Shown here: positions 25,159 through 34,157 of the stretch, piece by piece | Position numbering within the stretch: the stretch's first letter is position 1 | Layout of the letters: every line of letters begins with the position of its first letter | Source of the DNA: Fodinibius salipaludis | GTDB taxonomy: Bacteria > Bacteroidota > Rhodothermia > Balneolales > Balneolaceae | Direction of reading: 5' to 3' | Length of the DNA: 64,000 bases | Assembly (NCBI RefSeq): GCF_002287075.1 | Contig: NZ_NSKE01000005.1 | Coordinates: forward strand, 62,001 to 126,000 | Program-made: the position numbers and the translations under genes | Notes under the pieces: generated by a model | The model's database searches: none | What the model was told of the DNA's origin: nothing | Seen by the model: the letters and a program-made list of their open reading frames with translations, nothing else

Positions 25159-27087
25159 ATGCAAAACGACGCTAAAAAAAATCGTCTAACTTATTACGAA
25201 AATATTCCCACCGATATTTTTAAAGATGCAACCACAGCTTCGAAACATGTTGGCGAAGAGATTGCCAATCTCATCCAAGAAAATAATTCCGTTGGCCAAA
25301 CTACGGTACTGGGATTTGCTACCGGCTCGACTCCCACCCAAGTGTATGACGAGCTTATCCGGATGCACAATGAAGAGGGACTTACGTTCCAAAACGTGAT
25401 TACGTTTAACCTTGACGAGTATTTCCCGATGGAACCAGAATCGCTGCAAAGTTACGTGCGATTTATGAATGAACATCTTTTTAATCATATTGATATCCCG
25501 GAAGATCAGGTACATATCCCCGACGGCACTATTGCGGAAGAAGATGTGGCGGAATATTGCAAGAATTATGAGCAAAAGATTCAAGATGCTGGTGGTCTTG
25601 ATATTCAACTGCTGGGTATCGGACGAACAGGACATATCGGTTTTAATGAACCCGGCTCGCGTCCCAATTCCGGCACCCGCCTTATTACCCTTGACGGCAT
25701 TACTCGAAAAGATGCGGCCAGCGACTTTTTCGGCGAAGAATACGTACCACGCCGCGCCATCACTATGGGGGTTGGTACCATCCTGGATGCCGATCGCATC
25801 ATTATGATGGCATGGGGGGAGGGCAAAGCACCTATTATAAAAGAAACAGTAGAAGGTCCCATACGCGAAAGGGTTCCTGCAACTTATCTACAAAAGCATA
25901 ATAACGCACAGGTTATTTTGGATGAGGCCTCGGCCGAAAACCTCACCCGCAAAAAAACGCCCTGGCTACTTACTACCTGCAATTGGGATGACAAATTGAT
26001 TCGCAAAGGTGTTGTTTGGCTCTGCCAAAAAGTGGATAAGCCTGTCCTAAAGCTTACCGATGGAGATTATAACGAACACGGCATGGGCGATCTTCTTACC
26101 CAGTTTGGGCCGGCCTATGATATCAACCTAAAGGTTTTTAATGAGTTACAACATACCATCACAGGCTGGCCGGGTGGTAAACCTAATGCCGAGGATATTG
26201 ATCGACCCGAACGTGCTGAACCTTATCCAAAACGTGCTATTGTTTTTAGTCCTCATCCCGATGATGATGTCATTTCTATGGGCGGTACACTCATTCGCCT
26301 GGTCGAGCAAGAACATGAGGTACATATTGCTTATCAGACATCGGGCAATATTGCTGTTTTTGATGATGATGTAATACGCTTTGTAGATTTTGTCTCGGAG
26401 TACAACGAGATGTTTGATATGCAACAGGAAGAAGCTGAAAATATGCTTGGTGAAATCAAGCAATTTATTAACCAGAAAGAGCCCGCAGAAGTTGATTCCC
26501 AAGCAATAAAACATATTAAAGGACTCATTCGGCGAGGTGAAGCAAAAGCTGCTGCACGCTATTGTGGAGTGCCGGAAGAGAAACTCCACTTTTTGGACAT
26601 GCCCTTTTATGAGACCGGCCGCGTGAAGAAAAAACCACTCTCAGAAGACGATATCGATATTATTATAGATCTGCTCCGTGAAGTTAAGCCTCACCAGGTT
26701 TATGCCGCCGGCGACCTTTCTGATCCACACGGAACCCACCGTGTTTGCCTGAAAGCCATTCTATCTGCACTTAAAGAGTGTCAAGACGACGACTGGATGC
26801 AAGATTGCTATATCTGGCTCTACCGCGGAGCCTGGCAGGAATGGGATATTAACGAGATTGAGATGGCGGTGCCTTTAAGTCCGCAGGAATTGGCAAAAAA
26901 GCGGCGCGCTATTTTCAAACACCAATCACAGAAAGATCGTCCGCTTTTCCCCGGTCCTGATGAGCGTGAATTCTGGCAACGTGCCGAACAGCGAAACCGT
27001 GAAACCGCCCTGCTCTATGATGAACTTGGTTTTGCCGAATACGAGGCCATTGAAGGATTTGTGCGATATAAAGAGCTGGATAAATAG
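25159..27087 (+). CDS. nagB: glucosamine-6-phosphate deaminase-like protein fused to PIG-L deacetylase domain
   Basis: A 642-aa two-domain cytoplasmic protein from the ATG at 25159 (an in-frame TTG at 25144 is less likely). Residues 1-265 are NagB-like, with FNLDEYFP (catalytic Asp at 86) and GIGRTGHIGFNEPGS. H159 and E164 of the ring-opening triad are present, but the position of E. coli Asp141 is T157. Residues about 355-630 are a PIG-L/LmbE deacetylase: SPHPDDDVISMGG and the distal DPHGTHRV supply the zinc ligands. The arrangement is widespread in Bacteroidota and suggests GlcNAc-type deacetylation coupled to deamination in one polypeptide. The Asp-to-Thr change leaves the deaminase activity uncertain. 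It belongs with anmK in the amino-sugar cluster. Confidence 0.9.
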   Translation: MQNDAKKNRLTYYENIPTDIFKDATTASKHVGEEIANLIQENNSVGQTTVLGFATGSTPTQVYDELIRMHNEEGLTFQNVITFNLDEYFPMEPESLQSYVRFMNEHLFNHIDIPEDQVHIPDGTIAEEDVAEYCKNYEQKIQDAGGLDIQLLGIGRTGHIGFNEPGSRPNSGTRLITLDGITRKDAASDFFGEEYVPRRAITMGVGTILDADRIIMMAWGEGKAPIIKETVEGPIRERVPATYLQKHNNAQVILDEASAENLTRKKTPWLLTTCNWDDKLIRKGVVWLCQKVDKPVLKLTDGDYNEHGMGDLLTQFGPAYDINLKVFNELQHTITGWPGGKPNAEDIDRPERAEPYPKRAIVFSPHPDDDVISMGGTLIRLVEQEHEVHIAYQTSGNIAVFDDDVIRFVDFVSEYNEMFDMQQEEAENMLGEIKQFINQKEPAEVDSQAIKHIKGLIRRGEAKAAARYCGVPEEKLHFLDMPFYETGRVKKKPLSEDDIDIIIDLLREVKPHQVYAAGDLSDPHGTHRVCLKAILSALKECQDDDWMQDCYIWLYRGAWQEWDINEIEMAVPLSPQELAKKRRAIFKHQSQKDRPLFPGPDEREFWQRAEQRNRETALLYDELGFAEYEAIEGFVRYKELDK

Positions 27088-27128
27088 CCAGACCTTAAGA
27101 AGATCAATCGTTTTATAAAAGATGTCGC

Positions 27129-27716
27129 CTACTGTTCTTGCAACCAATCATAAAATTTCTGTATAGCTTTGCCCCGGTGGCTGATTTCATTTTTAATCTC
27201 CGAATCCAATTCAGCAAATGTTTTTTTATATGCTGCAGGAACAAAAACCGGATCATACCCAAATCCTCCGGTTCCCTGCTCTTTTGTTCTGATAGTGCCA
27301 CGACAAACTCCCTCAAACGTATAGGATCCTTCATCCGTGACTAATGCAGCCACTGTTCTAAATTGAGCTCCCCGCCGCTCCATAGGTACACCTGCAAGCT
27401 CATCCAGCAATTTATCCACATTATCCTGATAGGATACATTTTCCCCAGCATAACGGGCCGAATACACCCCAGGACGTCCATTCAAAGCATCCACTTCGAG
27501 GCCGGTATCATCAGATAATGCAGGCAAACCGGTCTCATTATGTACGTATCGTGCTTTTTTTAGGGCATTACCTTCCAACGTATCGGCATCCTCCTCAACT
27601 TCTTCCAACTTAGGAAAATCGTAGGTTGACTTAAGCTCAATGCCTAATGGTGCCAATGTGGCTTGAAGCTCCTTAATTTTGTGCTTGTTTCGCGAAGCTA
27701 AAACAATGGTATCCAT
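27129..27716 (-). CDS. rdgB: RdgB/HAM1 family XTP/dITP diphosphatase
   Basis: A 195-aa house-cleaning nucleotide pyrophosphatase that removes dITP, XTP and related non-canonical purine nucleotides. All family motifs are present: ASRNKHKIKEL at the N-terminus, ALSDDTGLEVDALNGRPGVY in the middle, and GGFGYDPVF and SHRGKAI near the end. The length is typical. It is convergent with the NagB-like gene and lies 19 bases downstream of a PfkB kinase gene, probably in the same transcript; both act in purine metabolism. Confidence 0.95.
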   Translation of the reverse strand: MDTIVLASRNKHKIKELQATLAPLGIELKSTYDFPKLEEVEEDADTLEGNALKKARYVHNETGLPALSDDTGLEVDALNGRPGVYSARYAGENVSYQDNVDKLLDELAGVPMERRGAQFRTVAALVTDEGSYTFEGVCRGTIRTKEQGTGGFGYDPVFVPAAYKKTFAELDSEIKNEISHRGKAIQKFYDWLQEQ

Positions 27717-27735
27717 ATTTATATTATCCTCTCAC

Positions 27736-28740
27736 TTATTCAGCACCTTTTGCTTCTTTCAAAATCTCCTGCATTTGGTGCCATTTCAAACGTGGACCAA
27801 ATTGAGATACCACTTTTGATCCCGCAAGGCTGGCCAGCTTTCCGGCACCCGCGAATCCCATACCATCTGTGATACCGTATAAAAATGCACCGGCATACAT
27901 ATCTCCCGCACCATTGGTATCAACAGCTTGTACATCATAGGGCTCGATATCGATGAAGGTATCACCATCATAGATCATAGCACCATTGGCTCCCTGCGTA
28001 ATTACAAATCGTTTGGCCTCCTTTTTCAGGGCTTCTCGTGCCTCTTTCAGGTTATCTTTACCCGTATAAATTTTTGCCTCTTTCTCATTACAAAAAAGAA
28101 GATCAACCGAAGCTCCTATAATATCTTCAAACCGACTTTTAAATCCTTCTACGATCGACGGATCGGAAAGGGTGAGCGCTGTTTTTACATCATTCTGCTG
28201 GGCTATTTTCTTAGTCTGTTTCATCGTTTCAAAACCGTTCTCTGAAGTAACCAAATAGCCTTCGATATATACATACTCGGAATCACGAATGGCCAGCTCA
28301 TCAATTTCTTTGGTTGACAGGTTTTGGGTAATCCCCAAATAAGTATTCATCGTTCGCTCAGCATCATCCGTAACCATCACTAAACACTTTCCGGTGATGC
28401 CGTCTTCTCGCTCCTGTCGATCAAAATTAGTATCAATACCGGCCTCCTTCATATCGTCGAGATATAAATCCCCGAAAGGATCATTGGCAACCTTGCATGA
28501 ATAAAATGCTTTGCCCCCAAACTGACTTACAGCAAACACGGTATTAGCTGCTGATCCACCTGGCTTTTCAACGGTTTCTTCCCGACTGATATCACTAATA
28601 AGTTGGAATTGGGTTTCCTCATCCACTAATGTCATAACACCTTTTTCAACATCATGTTTTTCTAAAAACTCATCACCGACTTCAAATTCCATATCCACCA
28701 GTGCATTGCCAATACCATAAACGTTGTACTTCTTTTTCAT
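27736..28740 (-). CDS. PfkB-family kinase, probably adenosine kinase
   Basis: A 334-aa ribokinase-superfamily protein. Diagnostic motifs are GNALVDMEFEVGD near the start, the substrate-site signature GGSAANTVFAVSQFGG around 61-76, and the ATP/anion-hole signature DTNGAGDMYAGAFLYG around 272-287, with the catalytic Asp in GAGD. The overall pattern (FYSCKVANDPFG; NTYLGITQNLS) resembles bacterial adenosine kinase-like proteins more than fructokinases, so conversion of adenosine to AMP is the best guess. It is immediately upstream of rdgB. Confidence 0.85.
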   Translation of the reverse strand: MKKKYNVYGIGNALVDMEFEVGDEFLEKHDVEKGVMTLVDEETQFQLISDISREETVEKPGGSAANTVFAVSQFGGKAFYSCKVANDPFGDLYLDDMKEAGIDTNFDRQEREDGITGKCLVMVTDDAERTMNTYLGITQNLSTKEIDELAIRDSEYVYIEGYLVTSENGFETMKQTKKIAQQNDVKTALTLSDPSIVEGFKSRFEDIIGASVDLLFCNEKEAKIYTGKDNLKEAREALKKEAKRFVITQGANGAMIYDGDTFIDIEPYDVQAVDTNGAGDMYAGAFLYGITDGMGFAGAGKLASLAGSKVVSQFGPRLKWHQMQEILKEAKGAE

Positions 28741-28842
28741 AAAAGAATATTATTAGTCAAACTGAAATTATGCCTATCAAATAATGAGCGGAAAATACGA
28801 ACTCTTAATGGTTCAATAAAGTTCAGATCTACAAATAAAAAA

Positions 28843-28868
28843 GCACCTGCCTAATTAAAGACAGGTGC
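28843..28868 (-). terminator. rho-independent terminator of the subtilisin gene
   Basis: Stem GCACCTG (28843-28849) with CAGGTGC (28862-28868), followed on the minus strand by TTTTTTATTT. It lies 26 bases downstream of the protease stop. Confidence 0.82.
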
Positions 28869-28894
28869 CCAAATGTAACACTACCTGTTTAATT

Positions 28895-30124
28895 TTATTG
28901 AAACACGATAGGGTCTGGTGTGCCATCGGGATCACCGTTGGCTGTACCATCCGTAGAAGGATTTCCACCGGTCAAAAGCAGCACTGCCGCAGCGTGTGGA
29001 CTTGCCATTGACGTACCACTGATGGTGTTTACACCGTTATTTTTCCATAACGATTTTACATCTACACCTGGAGCGGCGTATTCTATTGGAGGGTTAGCGT
29101 AATTTGAAAATGAAGCAAAGTCATCATTAGAATCTATCGCCGAAATCGTATAGACATTATTGTACTCTACACGCGCCGGAGATGAGTTATTCGCATCAGC
29201 CCCATCATTTCCGGCAGCCACAGCAAAATAAATTCCTTGATCAGCAGCATTTCTAACTGCATCATCAACAGCTTGTGAAGTTCCTCCACCAAGACTCATA
29301 TTTGCCACATCCCCCGGAGAAGCATTTGCAGCCACATAATCTATTCCAGAGATAACCCCAGAATAAGAGCCACTACCATCGCTATCAAGTACTTTTACAC
29401 CAACGACGCTTGCACCTGCAGCAACTCCAATAACATCGATATCATTATCAAGAGCAGCAATAGTACCAGCGACATGCGTACCATGACCATTGCCGTCATC
29501 AGCTGAGGACTCTGAAGAAACAAACGAGGTACTGCGCTGAGTGTCAACATTCAAATCATCATGATCAAGATCTACTCCACTATCAATTACCCAGGCAGTA
29601 AGCCCAGAGCCATCAACAGCTCCTCCAATACGATCAATTCCATAAGGAGTTTCCTGTGGATCTCCGCCTCCATCATCGCATCCAATGCCAAAATAAATAC
29701 ACCAAAAAGAATCAGTGGCTTCGGGAGGTGAAAGCATTACAATACGATCTTGTTCAACATATTTTACCTCATTATCGGTCTTTAGATTTTCCAGCTGTTG
29801 AGAATTCAGCTCCGCCGTAAAGCCACCAATTGCATTCGTATATCTATTTACAATAGCATCTTTGGCTATGCTGTGACGACCGGATATTTTCGATATTTTT
29901 TTCTTTCTTTCACCGGCAACAGCCTTGTCTTTACTTACTTTGTTATCGAATACAACAATATATTGGTCTTCTATAGGCTGCCCCTGTTTATTTTGAAGTT
30001 GTTCAGCCTTTTCATCGAGATTATCATTTGATTTTTCGACTTCTGTGGGTTGATCACAACCTGTTATCACAAGAAAAGCAACAACAAGAATTGTACTCAA
30101 CTTTGATAATGTTTTATTTAACAT
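28895..30124 (-). CDS. subtilisin-like (S8) protease lipoprotein with inhibitor I9 prodomain
   Basis: A 409-aa exported serine protease. The ATG at 30124 is chosen because it begins a lipoprotein signal peptide, MLNKTLSKLSTILVVAFLVI followed by TGCDQ (acylated Cys 23); the frame continues upstream without purpose. An I9-type propeptide spans about 50-125 (DQYIVVFDNKV; GFTAELNSQQLENL). The catalytic triad is intact: Asp in VIDSGVD near 180, His in GNGHGTHVAGT near 213, and Ser in SGTSMASPHAA near 371. It lacks the C-terminal sorting or PA domains common in larger family members. It probably remains anchored to a membrane after maturation. It is monocistronic, with a strong terminator. Confidence 0.93.
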   Translation of the reverse strand: MLNKTLSKLSTILVVAFLVITGCDQPTEVEKSNDNLDEKAEQLQNKQGQPIEDQYIVVFDNKVSKDKAVAGERKKKISKISGRHSIAKDAIVNRYTNAIGGFTAELNSQQLENLKTDNEVKYVEQDRIVMLSPPEATDSFWCIYFGIGCDDGGGDPQETPYGIDRIGGAVDGSGLTAWVIDSGVDLDHDDLNVDTQRSTSFVSSESSADDGNGHGTHVAGTIAALDNDIDVIGVAAGASVVGVKVLDSDGSGSYSGVISGIDYVAANASPGDVANMSLGGGTSQAVDDAVRNAADQGIYFAVAAGNDGADANNSSPARVEYNNVYTISAIDSNDDFASFSNYANPPIEYAAPGVDVKSLWKNNGVNTISGTSMASPHAAAVLLLTGGNPSTDGTANGDPDGTPDPIVFQ

Positions 30125-30467
30125 AAATGATATTTGATTTATTAGAATTATGCTTACACGAGGTAAGCCCACAATCATGAGAGAGGCATTATGAATAGTT
30201 TTATATTTAGAACTATGACCATAAGTGCCCTACAATCCTCATTCCATCCCTCACAACTTTAGATAAACATGAGTTAAAAACTTGCATCCTGTTACAAAAT
30301 ATTCCATTGAAGGAGTTCAAATCATACAATAATCAAGGGGTTACTATTTCTGATTTAGCCAAAATAATTGATTACATTTTCGTAAGCGGTTTTTACAAAT
30401 CTGCCACCCCATAGAATAGATTTTAACCTTTACTGTCAGCCATCAAAGCAAGTATGCACAGGATATA
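30125..30467. other. intergenic region between divergent protease and NUDIX genes
   Basis: 343 bases with no gene. The in-frame extension of the protease at 30125-30178 is not thought to be coding. No strong hairpin or consensus promoter was found; it presumably holds the two divergent promoters. Confidence 0.4.
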
Positions 30468-31106
30468 ATGCAAGATCTTTTAGATTTTTTAGAACAACGC
30501 TTATCCCAAAACCTGCCGGGTAAAAAGGCCCAAATCGAGATGGCTCCCGAACCGGTTGACGGTGGCGATATTCGAGAGATGGAGCCCCCGCCGGAAGTCA
30601 ACAAGAGCAGTGTGCTGATTTTACTTTTCCCCAACGAAGATGATGAAATGGAACTGGTACTAACACTGCGTAGCCATGATATTGATCACGGTGGGCAGAT
30701 TAGTTTTCCGGGAGGGCGTGCTGAAAAAGGAGAGTCACCGCACCAGACGGCACTCCGCGAAGCAAAGGAGGAAATTGGGGTACTGCCTGATACAGTAACA
30801 ATTATCGGAGAGCTTAGTGAGTTATATGTGAGTCACTCAAACAATCTCGTTACACCCGTTGTTGGCTTTATAAATAAGAGACCTGATTTTATCACAAATC
30901 CTGCTGAAGTAGAGGAAGTTTTTGCTGTAGAACTGAAGTCTCTGCTACATAAGAAAAATATCACCGTTGAAGATTGGGATCTCCAATCGTATACCTATCG
31001 GGTCCCCTATTGGGATGTTCACCAGGTCCCGCTCTGGGGGGCTACTGCAATGATGCTGAATGAATTCCTTGATCTGTACCGAGAATTTATAAACAAAAAA
31101 AGTTAA
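30468..31106 (+). CDS. NUDIX hydrolase (CoA pyrophosphatase-like)
   Basis: A 212-aa NUDIX-fold diphosphatase. The NUDIX box occupies about residues 82-104, beginning GGRAEKGES and ending REAKEEIGV, with all catalytic glutamates. The preceding DHGGQISFPGGRAEKG agrees with the CoA pyrophosphatase branch (YeaB/NudL), which cleaves CoA to 3',5'-ADP and phosphopantetheine. Substrate assignment is by family only. The copper-ATPase gene starts 15 bases downstream, which suggests co-transcription without an obvious shared function. Confidence 0.9.
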   Translation: MQDLLDFLEQRLSQNLPGKKAQIEMAPEPVDGGDIREMEPPPEVNKSSVLILLFPNEDDEMELVLTLRSHDIDHGGQISFPGGRAEKGESPHQTALREAKEEIGVLPDTVTIIGELSELYVSHSNNLVTPVVGFINKRPDFITNPAEVEEVFAVELKSLLHKKNITVEDWDLQSYTYRVPYWDVHQVPLWGATAMMLNEFLDLYREFINKKS

Positions 31107-31121
31107 TCCTTTTGCCCCATA

Positions 31122-33476
31122 ATGAAGGCTGAACACTGCACTCTTTGCGAACTCGAAACCCCCGACCCGCCCATTACTGATCCGGATATAGATGGCGTTT
31201 TTTGCTGTTCGGGCTGTCTGCATGTATATAAGCTACTCCAAAATATGGAGGGTGAACAAGCTGAGCAACTTCGCAAGCAAACCATCCAAAAAAGACACAA
31301 TGAGCAAAAGGAAACTACGCTACCCGAAGATTACGAAGAAGCTTTTTTTAAAGTAAATGGCATGCACTGTTCAACCTGCGAATCATTCGTGGAAGCATTG
31401 GCAGATCGAGAAGATAGTATTTACAAAAGTGAAGCCAGTTATGCTTCAGAAATGATAAAGGTTTATTATGATCCTAAATCAATAACTCCCGATACCCTTC
31501 CCGATAAATTGAGCAAGTTGGGCTATAAGGTTCGACCCATTGAATCATCTGCAAAAGAGGAGCAGCTCAACGAAGTGGCCCGCATTATTATCGGTGGTTT
31601 CTTTGGAATCATCGGGCTACTGTTATACGTGCTATTTTTATACCCCTCTTACCTTGGCGGTGGTGGCATAGTTCCTCTTACAGAAAACGAAAAGCTTTTT
31701 TTCGTTTCTAACATTTTTGTAATGACCACTTTTGTTTTACTGTACACCGGGTTTCCAATTTTACGCGGAGCATGGGTTTCCCTTTCTGTGCTTAAACCAA
31801 ATATGGACCTGCTCATTACTATTGCAGCCGTCAGTGCTTATTTATACAGTGTGGGAGCCATGCTTATTGGATCATCAGAAGTTTATTTTGATGTAACCAT
31901 GGCTATCGTGCTTGTCGTTTCTATTGGAAATTATTATGAGAAAAAAATAAAGTCCGGCAAACATAATTTACTGGCAAAACTTACTGAAAAGCGCATCCAA
32001 TACGCGCGATTACTTCAAAATGGTAAAACCAAAGAAACGGCTATTGAGAACCTCAATCCGGGAGATCAGGTGTTGGTTAAAGCCGGGGAACGCATCCCCA
32101 TCGACGGTACCGTTATAGATGGTAGGGGTGTTGTCAATGAGGCCCTGATGACGGGCGAATCGATACCGGTTTCAAAAGATGTGGGAGATTCTGTACTCAG
32201 CGGCACTATTCTTACTCAAAATGCCCTTACTATTGAAATAGGTGATAGTGTTGAAAGTACTATTGATAACTTAATGCAGATGATGTGGAATATTCAGTCG
32301 GCCCGCCCCGGCCAACAGCGGCTGGCTGATCGTATTGCCACCTGGTTTGTTCCCAGTGTTATCCTCTTAGGTATCGTTACGTTTGTCTACCACATGATGA
32401 GCGGAGCCGGTGCCACAGAATCAATGCTTTCGTCGCTGGCTGTGCTTATTGTTTCCTGTCCCTGTGCATTGGGGCTGGCTACCCCTCTTGCCATTGCGTC
32501 GGGTATTAGAAGCGGCCTGGAACACGAAATTATTTTTAAAACGGCGGCTGTGTTTGAAGAGCAAATGGATACTGCTACTGCTGCATTTGATAAAACCGGA
32601 ACGTTAACAACAGGAACAATGCAACTTCTCGATAATGGAAATAATGAGCAAGCACTCCGGTATGCAGCACAGTTAGAGCAATATGCTTCTCATCCCATTG
32701 CAGAACCTATTGCTGCATATGCAACAAATAAAAATACCGTAGATGATTTCACCTCTTACTCTACCGGGATTTCAGGGCAAATAAACGGGATGCAAATTTT
32801 TGTTGGTCAGCCTGAATGGATTAATAACCACCTGCAAATTACTGAGAAACAATGGGAAAAGATTAATTCCGGTAGAAATGAGGGAAATGTTCCCGTTGCA
32901 GTCGGATGGGATAATAGAGTTCGGAGTATTTTGACAGTAGGTGATCAGATACGGGATGAGGCACCGAAAATTGTGAAAAAACTGCAATCCGAAGGAAAAA
33001 AAGTTGCTATTATTACCGGGGATAGTAAACAAGCCGGAGATGCAATCCGCAGAAAGCTAAATCCTGATTTCCTCTTTACAGAAACGCGCCCCGACTCCAA
33101 ATCCAATATTGTTGAAGAACTGCGAAAATTTGGCCGAATTGCAATGATCGGTGATGGAAGTAACGACGCCCCGGCCCTTGCTCAAGCTGATCTTGGAATT
33201 GCGTTTGGAAATTTAACCGCCATTGCCGCTGATTCAGCTCATGTTATTATTCCGCGAGAACAATTGGGGCTAATACCCGCGGCCTTTAATGCTATAAAAT
33301 TAACCAAGAAACGTATCCGCCAGAATCTGGGATGGGCGTTTCTCTATAATATTATCACAATTCCTCTCGCTATTGCAGGAGCAATAAATCCATTATTTGC
33401 TGCCGTTGCAATGGCAACAAGCAGCCTGTTGGTGGTAGGCAACTCATCGCGAGATATGCAGCTTATATCTGAATAA
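31122..33476 (+). CDS. ccoI: CcoI/FixI-type heavy-metal P1B ATPase
   Basis: A 784-aa copper-type P-type ATPase. The N-terminal Cys-rich metal-binding domain (C6, C9, C28, C29, C32) and an HMA domain with the CSTC pair near 82-85 are the architecture of CcoI/FixI, which delivers copper for cytochrome oxidase assembly. Catalytic elements: CPC in the membrane metal path near 446 (SCPCALGLATP), phosphorylated Asp in FDKTGTLT near 489, SHP of the nucleotide domain, and GDGSNDAPAL near 677. Eight spans are expected. It points toward the ba3-type oxidase operon and ends only 4 bases from the convergent gene at 33481, which supports the role in copper supply. Confidence 0.92.
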   Translation: MKAEHCTLCELETPDPPITDPDIDGVFCCSGCLHVYKLLQNMEGEQAEQLRKQTIQKRHNEQKETTLPEDYEEAFFKVNGMHCSTCESFVEALADREDSIYKSEASYASEMIKVYYDPKSITPDTLPDKLSKLGYKVRPIESSAKEEQLNEVARIIIGGFFGIIGLLLYVLFLYPSYLGGGGIVPLTENEKLFFVSNIFVMTTFVLLYTGFPILRGAWVSLSVLKPNMDLLITIAAVSAYLYSVGAMLIGSSEVYFDVTMAIVLVVSIGNYYEKKIKSGKHNLLAKLTEKRIQYARLLQNGKTKETAIENLNPGDQVLVKAGERIPIDGTVIDGRGVVNEALMTGESIPVSKDVGDSVLSGTILTQNALTIEIGDSVESTIDNLMQMMWNIQSARPGQQRLADRIATWFVPSVILLGIVTFVYHMMSGAGATESMLSSLAVLIVSCPCALGLATPLAIASGIRSGLEHEIIFKTAAVFEEQMDTATAAFDKTGTLTTGTMQLLDNGNNEQALRYAAQLEQYASHPIAEPIAAYATNKNTVDDFTSYSTGISGQINGMQIFVGQPEWINNHLQITEKQWEKINSGRNEGNVPVAVGWDNRVRSILTVGDQIRDEAPKIVKKLQSEGKKVAIITGDSKQAGDAIRRKLNPDFLFTETRPDSKSNIVEELRKFGRIAMIGDGSNDAPALAQADLGIAFGNLTAIAADSAHVIIPREQLGLIPAAFNAIKLTKKRIRQNLGWAFLYNIITIPLAIAGAINPLFAAVAMATSSLLVVGNSSRDMQLISE

Positions 33477-33480
33477 ATTA

Positions 33481-34041
33481 TTACTGATTTTGATTGTACC
33501 GAACAGGAACCTTATCCAAGGGTACTTCCTGGCTTACCTTCTTCGTAGAATCCTTTCCTGTTTTTTGATCCGAACTTATAAACAGCTTTGTGGGAATATC
33601 ACCGTTGGGTAATATCCATTCGCCATATACTTGGGCCGGTGCCGACTGTTTTACCTCCCAACTGTTATTATCACCCGATAACATTTTTTTGCTTTGTAAG
33701 CTCAGGCTATCAACACTGATTTCCAATTCATCCTGACTACTGCTATCGGCAGACGTCAACCCCAATGCAAAACGCCACTCTTGAGCACTAACTTTGATAC
33801 GAAGTTCATCAATAACGACGACAGATGCCTGATCCGAAAACAGCGTGTCTCCCTCACCAAACCCACGCACATCTTCTACATCAAACCCCTGGCTATTTGC
33901 ATCCTTTTCATCTTCAAATATTTGAACATTAATTAAATTAAAAAGAGTCATTAACTCCACTAACACAGGAACTCCAATTCCTACAATCACTAAAATTTTC
34001 ACCAACTTCTTGGTGGAGTTATCAGACTTTTCCTCAGACAT
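33481..34041 (-). CDS. uncharacterised single-span membrane protein next to the oxidase genes
   Basis: 186 aa, not recognised. A short charged N-terminus (MSEEKSDNSTKK) is followed by one membrane span at about 12-34 (LVKILVIVGIGVPVLVELMT) and then a Ser/Asp-rich extracytoplasmic region with two beta-like stretches (ASVVVIDELRIKVSAQEWRF; PAQVYGEWILPNGDIPTKLF). No cysteine or metal-binding motif is seen. It lies downstream of the oxidase subunit I gene in the same direction, but a terminator intervenes at 34092-34134. It may be an accessory protein of the oxidase or a separate unit. Confidence 0.6.
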   Translation of the reverse strand: MSEEKSDNSTKKLVKILVIVGIGVPVLVELMTLFNLINVQIFEDEKDANSQGFDVEDVRGFGEGDTLFSDQASVVVIDELRIKVSAQEWRFALGLTSADSSSQDELEISVDSLSLQSKKMLSGDNNSWEVKQSAPAQVYGEWILPNGDIPTKLFISSDQKTGKDSTKKVSQEVPLDKVPVRYNQNQ

Positions 34042-34091
34042 AACTTTTCAACAAAATATTCTTATTCTGCAATAACTCGTTATCAAAAACA

Positions 34092-34134
34092 AAAGCCCTT
34101 GTCCGTTCAAAAATAGTAAACAGACAAGGACTTT
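34092..34134 (-). terminator. terminator of the cytochrome oxidase operon
   Basis: Arms 34092-34103 and 34123-34134 pair over 12 bases with one mismatch, and a T-rich run follows on the minus strand. It lies 24 bases after the subunit I stop. Confidence 0.7.
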
Positions 34135-34157
34135 ATTCATCTAACAAATTTAGGTTA

